A DNA stretch of 64,000 nucleotides from Paracoccus everestensis (GTDB lineage: Bacteria; Pseudomonadota; Alphaproteobacteria; Rhodobacterales; Rhodobacteraceae). The position numbers and the translations under genes were made by a program. The DNA lies in the NCBI RefSeq assembly GCF_021491915.1, contig NZ_CP090836.1:792501-856500 (forward strand), in the 5' to 3' direction. Positions 57,848-64,000 of this stretch are shown piece by piece (position 1 is the first letter of the stretch; each line of letters begins with the position of its first letter). The notes beneath the pieces were generated by a model that saw only the letters and a list, made by a program, of their open reading frames with translations, was not told the origin of the DNA and did no database searches.

Positions 57848-58519
57848 TTGCGCAAGGGGAAGCTTTGCACGGCCCTTGCGGTTCCCGTGCTTGCCGGGTG
57901 CGGGGGCGGGGCAAGCACGCTGGCCCCCGCGGGACCGGCGGCGGCACAGATCGCGATGCTGTGGTGGGCCATGCTGGCCGGTGCCGCGGTGATCACGGCC
58001 CTGGTCCTGGCGCTGGCGGGCCTTGCGCTGTGGCGCGGCCCGCGCCCGACGGGAGAGCGCGGCTGGACGATCTGGTGGGGCCTGGGCTTTCCCATGTCGG
58101 TTCTTGCGGTCCTGCTGGGATTTGCCCTGTGGGCAGGCGAACGGATGATCGCGCGGAGTGACGGCGCCCTGCAGGTCGAGGCCGAGGCCTATAACTGGGG
58201 CTGGCGCTTTACCCAGCCCGGCCCGGACGGGCCGGTCGTCACCGAAGGGATCCTGTATGTCCCCGCAGGCCACCCCTTCGACATCGTGCTGACCAGCCCC
58301 GACGTGATCCATTCGTTCTGGGTGCCGCAGTTGGGCGGCAAGATGGACGCGATCCCCGGCCATCGCAACATCCACCGCCTGATGGCCGACGCCCCCGGCA
58401 TCCACGAAGGGCTGTGCGCCGAATTCTGCGGCCTGGGCCACGCCGCCATGCGGTTCGAGGTGGTGGTCTATGATCCCGCCGCCCCGCCTCCCTTCCTTTC
58501 AGCCGAAAGCCGTCCATGA
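57848..58519 (+). CDS. ctaC: cytochrome c oxidase subunit II, lipoprotein form
   Basis: This 223-residue subunit carries the CuA centre that takes electrons from cytochrome c. A lipoprotein signal with lipobox LAGC near residue 18 comes first. Two membrane helices follow (about 33-60 and 75-97), then the aromatic YNWGWRF segment. The CuA ligands are His in HSFWVPQ, then CAEFCGLGHAAM. There is no fused cytochrome c domain. The only start that fits is TTG 57848, since no in-frame ATG or GTG precedes the signal except within antisense filler. The ribosome site is weak. Overlaps subunit I by four bases. Confidence 0.87.
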   Translation: MRKGKLCTALAVPVLAGCGGGASTLAPAGPAAAQIAMLWWAMLAGAAVITALVLALAGLALWRGPRPTGERGWTIWWGLGFPMSVLAVLLGFALWAGERMIARSDGALQVEAEAYNWGWRFTQPGPDGPVVTEGILYVPAGHPFDIVLTSPDVIHSFWVPQLGGKMDAIPGHRNIHRLMADAPGIHEGLCAEFCGLGHAAMRFEVVVYDPAAPPPFLSAESRP

Positions 58520-61023
58520 CCGCAGATCTGCAGCCCGTCGCGCCGAACCCGCCCCAAAAGGCCCTGCGGCTGCACCGGCAGTTGGAGGGGGTCTGGTCCG
58601 ACCTGCCGGGGTGGCGGGGCGCGCTTGCCTCGGTCAATCACACCACGATCGGGCTGCGGTTCATGGCGACCTCGTTCGTGTTCTTTGCCGTCGGCGGCGT
58701 GCTGGCGATGCTGATCCGGGCGCAGCTTGCCACGCGGGACGGGGCGTTCCTGGATACCGCGCTGTATAACCAGATCTTCACGATGCACGGCAGCATCATG
58801 ATGTTCCTGTTTGCCATTCCCATGCTGGAAGGGCTGTCCATGTGGCTGCTGCCCAAGATCCTGGGCGCGCGCGACATGGCATTCCCCCGGTTAGGGGCGC
58901 TTGGATACTGGTGCTATCTGTTCGGCGGCACGATCATCCTGGCGTCCTTGCTGTTCGGCGTGGCGCCCGATGGCGGCTGGTTCATGTATGTGCCGCTATC
59001 GGGCAAGACCCATACCCCCGGCATCAGCGCCGATGTCTGGCTGCTGGGGGTGACATTCGTCGAGATTTCGGCCGTGGCGGCGGCGGTCGAGATCATCGTG
59101 ACGATCCTGCGCCTGCGCGCGGCGGGGATGGCGCTGACCCGGATGCCGCTGATGGGCTGGTATATGCTGGGGACGGCCGCGATGATGCTGGTGGGCTTTC
59201 CGCCGCTGATCCTGGGGTCCATCCTTCTGGAACTGGAACGCGCTTTCGACTGGCCGTTCTTCGACGTGCTGCGCGGCGGCGACCCGCTGCTGTGGCAGCA
59301 CCTGTTCTGGCTGTTTGGCCATCCCGAGGTTTACATCATCTTCCTGCCCGCCGCCGGTGTCCTCTCGACGATCATTCCAGTCTTCGCGCGCGTGCCGATC
59401 CTGGGTTACGGCGCCATCGTCGCGGCGATCGTCGGGCTGGTGTTCCTGTCATTCGGGCTGTGGGTGCATCATATGTTCACGGTGGGCATCCCGCATATGG
59501 CGCTTGCGTTCTTTTCCGCCGCCTCGGCCCTGGTGGCGGTGCCCACCTCGGTCCAGATTTTCTCCTGGATCGGGACCATGTGGGCGGGGCGGGTGGAACT
59601 GCGGCTGCCGATGCTGCACGTGATCGGCTTCTTCCTGACCTTTGTCATGGGCGGGCTGACCGGGGTGATGCTGGCCATGGTGCCCTTCAACTGGCAGGCC
59701 CATGACACCCACTTCGTCGTGGCGCACCTGCATTACGTCCTGGTGGGCGGCTTTGTCTTTCCGATGATGGCGGGCGTCACCTATTGGATGCCGATGATCA
59801 GCGGCCGGTTCCGGGTGCGCGCCCTGGGCGAGGCTGCGTTCTGGCTGATCCTGCTGGGCTTTCACGGCACCTTTTTCCTGATGCACCTGACCGGGCTGCT
59901 GGGGATGCCGCGCCGGATCGACCGTTACCCGGACAACCCGGAATGGGAATGGCTGAACCTGATATCCTCGGTGGGCGGAATGGTGATGGCGATGGGCTTT
60001 GCCCTGTTCGTCCTGGACATCGCGATGCAATGGCTTTTCGGGCGGCGCAGCTACCGCAATCCCTGGCGGGCCGATACGCTGGACTGGGCCATGGCGCTGC
60101 CCGCGCCGTCCTATAACTTTGCCTCGCTTCCCGGACCGGGGCGGTGCGACGCAGGCGCGGTCCTGCCACTGGCGCGGGGCGAGGGGCTGCTGCCCGGTGC
60201 GCCCCGCACCCGGCGAGAGGTTCTGGTGACCGACGGGGGAACGGGCCGCCCCGACCACGTTGCGGTGGTGCCGGGCAATACGATGCTGCCGATCTGGACC
60301 GCCGCCGCGCTTGGCAGTTTCTTCCTGCTGATGCTGGCGGGGCTTTACTGGCTGACGCCGCTGGCTGTTGCGGCGGTGCTGTGGGCCGGATGGCACTGGG
60401 GCGGGTTCATGGGCAGCCCGCGCGACGCCGCACCGATCCCGGTGGCGCCGGGATTGGCCCTGCCGGAACATTGGCAGGTCCGCCGGACCCTTGCCTACAG
60501 CGGCACGGTGACGCTGCTGGTCGCAGGCGGCACGCTTTATGCCTCGCTGTTGTTCGGCGTGGGGTTCCTGACCGTGATCGCCCCGAACTGGCCTGCCCCG
60601 GACAGCGGCCTGACCCTGGGCGCCCTGCTGACCGCCGGGGCCGCGCTGCTGGCCATGGCCGGGGCCACGCTTGCCGCCATCTTGGCCGAAACGCGCCGGG
60701 CTGATCCCCTTGGTGTCACGGTGGCCCTTGCCGGGGTGTTGGCCGCGGGACTGGCCGTGGCGCTGCTGGGCGTGCTGGCCTGGCAACTGGACGATCCCCG
60801 CCGCCATGCCCGCGACGCCCTGCGCGCGGTGCTGCTGGGCCATGCCGGGTTTTACGGGGTCGTCACGCTGATGCTGGCGCTGCGCAGCCTGTGCGATGCC
60901 CGGCAGGGGCGGACCAGCCGAATGCGCCGGGGTGCCGCGCCGGTCTGGCAGTTGTTCCAGGCGTTCTGGCTGGCCACGTCCGTCCTGTCGCTGGGCGTCG
61001 TGGCCTTGCAGGAGATCGGCTGA
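58516..61023 (+). CDS. ctaD: cytochrome c oxidase subunit I fused to a subunit III-like domain
   Basis: This 835-residue protein has a haem-copper subunit I of about 540 residues, then a linker and seven further helices resembling subunit III. CuB ligands are in GHPEVY (with the cross-linked Tyr and the proton-channel Glu) and LWVHHMFTVG. The haem ligands are in HFVVAHLHYVL. The D-channel Asp is kept (GARDMAFPRL), but the asparagines of the usual FGNY and RLNNLS are replaced (LSMW and RLGALG). No separate subunit III gene is present. It overlaps both neighbours, so the cluster is coupled. It is an alternative, not the main aa3, oxidase. Confidence 0.93.
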   Translation: MTADLQPVAPNPPQKALRLHRQLEGVWSDLPGWRGALASVNHTTIGLRFMATSFVFFAVGGVLAMLIRAQLATRDGAFLDTALYNQIFTMHGSIMMFLFAIPMLEGLSMWLLPKILGARDMAFPRLGALGYWCYLFGGTIILASLLFGVAPDGGWFMYVPLSGKTHTPGISADVWLLGVTFVEISAVAAAVEIIVTILRLRAAGMALTRMPLMGWYMLGTAAMMLVGFPPLILGSILLELERAFDWPFFDVLRGGDPLLWQHLFWLFGHPEVYIIFLPAAGVLSTIIPVFARVPILGYGAIVAAIVGLVFLSFGLWVHHMFTVGIPHMALAFFSAASALVAVPTSVQIFSWIGTMWAGRVELRLPMLHVIGFFLTFVMGGLTGVMLAMVPFNWQAHDTHFVVAHLHYVLVGGFVFPMMAGVTYWMPMISGRFRVRALGEAAFWLILLGFHGTFFLMHLTGLLGMPRRIDRYPDNPEWEWLNLISSVGGMVMAMGFALFVLDIAMQWLFGRRSYRNPWRADTLDWAMALPAPSYNFASLPGPGRCDAGAVLPLARGEGLLPGAPRTRREVLVTDGGTGRPDHVAVVPGNTMLPIWTAAALGSFFLLMLAGLYWLTPLAVAAVLWAGWHWGGFMGSPRDAAPIPVAPGLALPEHWQVRRTLAYSGTVTLLVAGGTLYASLLFGVGFLTVIAPNWPAPDSGLTLGALLTAGAALLAMAGATLAAILAETRRADPLGVTVALAGVLAAGLAVALLGVLAWQLDDPRRHARDALRAVLLGHAGFYGVVTLMLALRSLCDARQGRTSRMRRGAAPVWQLFQAFWLATSVLSLGVVALQEIG

Positions 61024-61334
61024 TGGCCTGGGTCGCGCGCATGCTTGCCGGGCCGATGCTGTGGGGCGCGCTGTTTTCCGCGGTCTATGGGTTGCATGGC
61101 CTGGGATGCGCCCTGGAGTGGCCTGCGCGCGCAACCCCGTTCGGCCCCTTGCATCCGGTGGGCATGATCCTGCTGTGGCTGGCCGGGCTGGCCCTGCACG
61201 GGGGGCTGATCCTGTGGAACCGGATGCCGGGCACCGGCCGGCAGAACCTGCTGGTCCGGTCGGGCAACTGGGTGGGCGCAGTGGCCAGTGCGGTGACGCT
61301 GCTGCCGGTCATCTTCACCTCGACCTGCGGATGA
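61023..61334 (+). CDS. small membrane protein of the oxidase cluster
   Basis: This 103-residue protein has three predicted membrane helices (about 7-27, 42-63 and 80-98) and a few conserved-looking His/Cys residues (YGLHGLGCALEW). Its start overlaps the fused subunit I/III stop (TGATG), so it is translated with it. I do not recognise a defined family. A small structural or assembly subunit of the oxidase is likely from position alone. Confidence 0.75.
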   Translation: MAWVARMLAGPMLWGALFSAVYGLHGLGCALEWPARATPFGPLHPVGMILLWLAGLALHGGLILWNRMPGTGRQNLLVRSGNWVGAVASAVTLLPVIFTSTCG

Positions 61335-61380
61335 AGATCCGCCAGATGGTAATGGGCGCCTGCTGCCCCCTGGAGAATGC

Positions 61381-62322
61381 ATGAAACCCGACATCCTGAT
61401 CGCCTATCCCCTGCAACCCCGCTTCATGGACGACCTTGGCGCACGCTATACCCTGCACTGGCTGGATCAGGCCGCCGACAGGGACGCCGTGCTGGCCCAG
61501 GCCGGGCCGGTCTGCACGGCCATGGTGGTGAACGGGCACGTGGCCGTCGATGCGGCATTGCTGGACCGGTTACCCGCCTTGCGGCTGGCCGCCTGTTCGT
61601 CGGCAGGCTTCGACATGATGGATCTGCCTGAAATGACGCGGCGGGGGATCACGCTGACCAACACATCCGTCGCGCTTGTGGATGATGTTGCCGATACGGC
61701 GATCCTGCTGATGCTGGCCGCGCGGCGGCGGCTGGTTGAGGGGGATGCCCATGTCCGTTCGGGCGACTGGGGACGGCAGGCGGCGTTTCCGCTGACCACC
61801 TCGACGGCGGGCAAGCGGGCAGGCATCCTGGGCCTGGGCAATATCGGCGCGGCCATAGCCCGGCGTTGCGAGGCGATGGGGCTGCGCATCGGCTATTCCG
61901 GCCGTAACGCCAAGCCGGGGGTGGATTACGCGTATTTCCCCGACCCCGTGGCCTTGGCGGACTGGGCCGACATCCTGATCGTCGCCACGCCGGGCGGGGC
62001 AGGGACCGCAGGGCTGGTATCGGCCGATGTGCTGCGCGCGCTTGGACGACGGGGCACGCTGGTCAATATCGCCCGCGGATCGGTCGTGGACGAGGCCGCG
62101 CTGATCGAGGCGTTGCGCGGCGGGGTGATCGCCCATGCGGGGCTGGACGTGTTCCTGAACGAACCCCATCCCGACCCGGCATTGACGGCGCTGCCAAATG
62201 TCACGCTGTATCCCCATCACGCCAGCGGGACCGAGGAGACGCGCGACCGCATGGCGCAACTGACGGTGGGCAACCTCGACGCGTTCTTCGCGGGCCGGCC
62301 GCTGCTGACCCCGGTGAACTGA
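61381..62322 (+). CDS. D-2-hydroxyacid dehydrogenase family, glyoxylate/hydroxypyruvate reductase-like
   Basis: This 313-residue protein has the Rossmann motif GILGLGNIGAAIARR near residue 148. Catalytic Arg lies in NIARGSVVDEAAL near 224, Glu in LNEPHPDP near 259 and His in YPHHASG near 280. These match the GHPR/hydroxypyruvate reductase group using NAD(P)H. ATG 61381 follows CCCTGGAGAATGC. It stands alone between the oxidase cluster and gatCA and may act in glyoxylate or serine metabolism. Confidence 0.87.
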   Translation: MKPDILIAYPLQPRFMDDLGARYTLHWLDQAADRDAVLAQAGPVCTAMVVNGHVAVDAALLDRLPALRLAACSSAGFDMMDLPEMTRRGITLTNTSVALVDDVADTAILLMLAARRRLVEGDAHVRSGDWGRQAAFPLTTSTAGKRAGILGLGNIGAAIARRCEAMGLRIGYSGRNAKPGVDYAYFPDPVALADWADILIVATPGGAGTAGLVSADVLRALGRRGTLVNIARGSVVDEAALIEALRGGVIAHAGLDVFLNEPHPDPALTALPNVTLYPHHASGTEETRDRMAQLTVGNLDAFFAGRPLLTPVN

Positions 62323-62504
62323 ACGTTCAGGGCGCCGCCCCGCCGGCGGCAGGTCGCGACCATCCTTGATCGTTTTCAGCACGATTGCAGGCTGGACGCG
62401 GTGCCGGTCTCGGTTAGGGGCGGAACGGTGGCGATCGGGAATGAGGCGCTTCTTGCGGGGGCGCGTCGGGGGCTGTAAACCCGCGCCGAACGAAAGGAAA
62501 CCTC

Positions 62505-62792
62505 ATGTCGATCACCGAGGATCAGGCCCGCAAGGTCGCCCATCTGGCGCGCATCGCCGTCGATGACGCCGCTTTGCCCGCGCTTGCGCGCGAGTTGAAC
62601 GGCATCCTGCATTTCATGGAACAACTGTCCGAAGTCGATGTGACAGGCGTCGAACCCATGACCGGCGTCACACCCATGCGCCTGAAGCGGCGGCAGGATG
62701 CCGTGACGGCCGGCGGCATGGCCGACAAGATCCTGTCCAATGCCCCCGACGCGCGCGAGGGATTCTTTGCCGTTCCGAAGGTGGTGGAATGA
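62505..62792 (+). CDS. gatC: aspartyl/glutamyl-tRNA amidotransferase subunit C
   Basis: This 95-residue GatC is the small belt subunit that stabilises GatA in the tRNA-dependent amidation of Glu-tRNA-Gln and Asp-tRNA-Asn. The family pattern is clear: [11 protein letters not shown] near residue 10, [12 protein letters not shown] near 30, [12 protein letters not shown] and the C-terminal [20 protein letters not shown] site precedes the ATG. Its stop overlaps the gatA start by four bases (ATGA). Confidence 0.95.
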   Translation: MSITEDQARKVAHLARIAVDDAALPALARELNGILHFMEQLSEVDVTGVEPMTGVTPMRLKRRQDAVTAGGMADKILSNAPDAREGFFAVPKVVE

Positions 62793-64000
62793 CTGACCTG
62801 AACACCCTGACCATTGCGGACGCGCGCGATGCGCTGCGCAAGGGCGACACCACCGCCGTCGAGTTGACCGAGGCCTGCCTTTCCGCCATTCAGGCCGCAG
62901 GCGCGTTGAACGCCTTTGTCCACGACACCCCCGACATGGCGCGCGACATGGCCCAGGCCGCCGATGCCCGCATCAAGGCGGGCGACGGCACCGCGCTGAC
63001 CGGGATCCCGCTGGGCATCAAGGACGTGTTCTGCGTGAAAAGCGTGCCGTCGCAGGCCGCCAGCCGCATCCTGGAAGGGTTTCGCCCAGAATACGAATCC
63101 ACCGTGACGCAGAACCTGTGGAACGCGGGCGCGGTGATGCTGGGCAAGCTGAACCAGGACGAATTCGCCATGGGTTCGGCCAACGAATCCAGCGTCTATG
63201 GCCCGGCGGTGAATCCGTGGAAGGTCGATGACCGGCAGTTGACGCCGGGCGGCAGTTCGGGCGGATCGGCGGCGGCGGTGGCCGCAGATCTGTGTCTGGC
63301 CGCGACCGGGACCGATACCGGCGGCTCCATCCGCCAGCCTGCGGCCTTTACCGGCATCGTGGGGCTGAAGCCTACCTATGGCCGGGTCAGCCGCTGGGGC
63401 GTGATCGCCTATGCGTCGTCCCTGGACCAGGCGGGACCGATGACCAAGACAGTGCGCGACGCGGCGATCATGCTGGGCGCGATGGCATCCGTCGATCCGC
63501 AGGATTCGACCAGTGCCGATCACCCGGTGCCCGATTACGAGGCCATGCTGACCGGCGACATCCGTGGCAAGCGGATCGGCATCCCGCGTGAATACCGCGT
63601 GGACGGGATGCCCCCCGAAATCGACGCGCTGTGGCACAAGGGTGCCGAGATGCTGCGGGACGCTGGCGCGGAAATCGTCGATATCAGCCTGCCGCACACG
63701 AAATACGCGCTGCCCGCCTATTACGTCATCGCGCCGGCCGAGGCGTCGTCGAACCTCGCCCGCTATGACGGGGTGCGCTATGGCCGCCGCGCCCGGCTGG
63801 GCCAGGGCGACGGCATTACCGATATGTATGAAAAGACCCGGGCCGAGGGTTTCGGCCCCGAGGTTCAGCGCCGCATCATGATCGGTACCTATGTTCTGTC
63901 GGCGGGCTTCTATGACGCCTATTACAACCGCGCCCGCAAGGTCCGCGCGCTGATCAAGCGCGACTTCGACATGGCCTTTGCCGATGGCATCGACGCGATC
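62789..64000 (+). CDS. gatA: glutamyl-tRNA amidotransferase subunit A (3' end beyond window)
   Basis: The first 404 codons of GatA are present; the gene runs off the window end without a stop. The amidase Lys-Ser-Ser triad is visible: Lys in [10 protein letters not shown] near residue 75, and the serines in [15 protein letters not shown] near 152 and [12 protein letters not shown] near 174. It releases ammonia from glutamine for amidation of misacylated tRNAs with GatB and GatC. Translation is coupled to gatC. Confidence 0.95.
   Translation, partial: MTDLNTLTIADARDALRKGDTTAVELTEACLSAIQAAGALNAFVHDTPDMARDMAQAADARIKAGDGTALTGIPLGIKDVFCVKSVPSQAASRILEGFRPEYESTVTQNLWNAGAVMLGKLNQDEFAMGSANESSVYGPAVNPWKVDDRQLTPGGSSGGSAAAVAADLCLAATGTDTGGSIRQPAAFTGIVGLKPTYGRVSRWGVIAYASSLDQAGPMTKTVRDAAIMLGAMASVDPQDSTSADHPVPDYEAMLTGDIRGKRIGIPREYRVDGMPPEIDALWHKGAEMLRDAGAEIVDISLPHTKYALPAYYVIAPAEASSNLARYDGVRYGRRARLGQGDGITDMYEKTRAEGFGPEVQRRIMIGTYVLSAGFYDAYYNRARKVRALIKRDFDMAFADGIDAI

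Noticed and set aside
62321..62331. TGAACGTTCA palindrome at the end of the hydroxyacid dehydrogenase gene as a LexA site
   Set aside because: Alphaproteobacterial LexA sites are GTTC-N7-GTTC direct repeats. This short palindrome straddles a stop codon.

Overview
The window is one contiguous piece of a high-GC alphaproteobacterial chromosome, almost certainly from the family Rhodobacteraceae and most like Paracoccus. The support is an rrn operon ending 23S-5S-tRNA-fMet, a gene transfer agent (GTA) lysis cassette with a perfect CtrA box, the ccm/purL/ispDF/pgpA/cinA gene order, and a fused-subunit haem-copper oxidase. All assignments come from reading the sequence and from recall of protein families; no database was searched.

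Layout. 1-2640: 3' part of 23S rRNA, 5S rRNA, initiator tRNA and the rrn terminator. 2640-4605: an IS graveyard, with a broken IS30-family transposase and an internally deleted IS2-group (IS3 family) element. 4703-8539: a large serralysin-like RTX metalloprotease with a small exported protein downstream. 8928-15565: an M24 aminopeptidase followed by a dipeptide/oligopeptide ABC importer, a peptide-use block. 15695-20158: a LysR regulator divergent from a fused indolepyruvate ferredoxin oxidoreductase. 20245-30788: housekeeping genes (murI, ccmE, a candidate sRNA, purL, ispDF, pgpA, cinA-like), then the GTA endolysin-holin pair, ccmF, ccmH and a PaaG-like hydratase. 30789-35316: a Nudix/DUF983 pair and a c-di-GMP region. 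That region holds a PleD-like cyclase with a dead receiver, a DUF3572 protein, an H-NOX homologue that has lost its haem ligand, and its partner HNOBA-GGDEF cyclase.

35522-46744 is a catabolic island for an amide, imide or ureide. It has a hydantoinase facing a tight eight-gene operon: a spermidine/putrescine-type ABC importer, an asparaginase, a CE4 imidase-like deacetylase, a 97-residue CxxC protein and a CobW GTPase. Divergent from the operon lie a GntR regulator with two winged helices and a translationally coupled, signal-less copy of the importer's binding protein. 46795-55845 is a pentitol island: ribitol dehydrogenase, L-xylulose reductase-like SDR, D-ribulokinase-like FGGY kinase, Rbs-type ABC importer, AraC regulator and xylitol dehydrogenase. 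56119-61334 encodes an alternative cytochrome c oxidase with its CtaG and CopD proteins, interrupted by an antisense DUF2231 gene. 61381-64000 carries a 2-hydroxyacid dehydrogenase and gatC-gatA, the latter cut by the window end.

The most promising possibly undescribed items are the cytosolic binding-protein paralogue coupled to a tandem-winged-helix GntR regulator, and the apparently haem-less H-NOX/diguanylate cyclase pair. The CobW-plus-CxxC-protein imide operon and the oxidase operon with an antisense gene inside it come next. All three ABC importers also carry a U-less GC hairpin just after the binding-protein gene.
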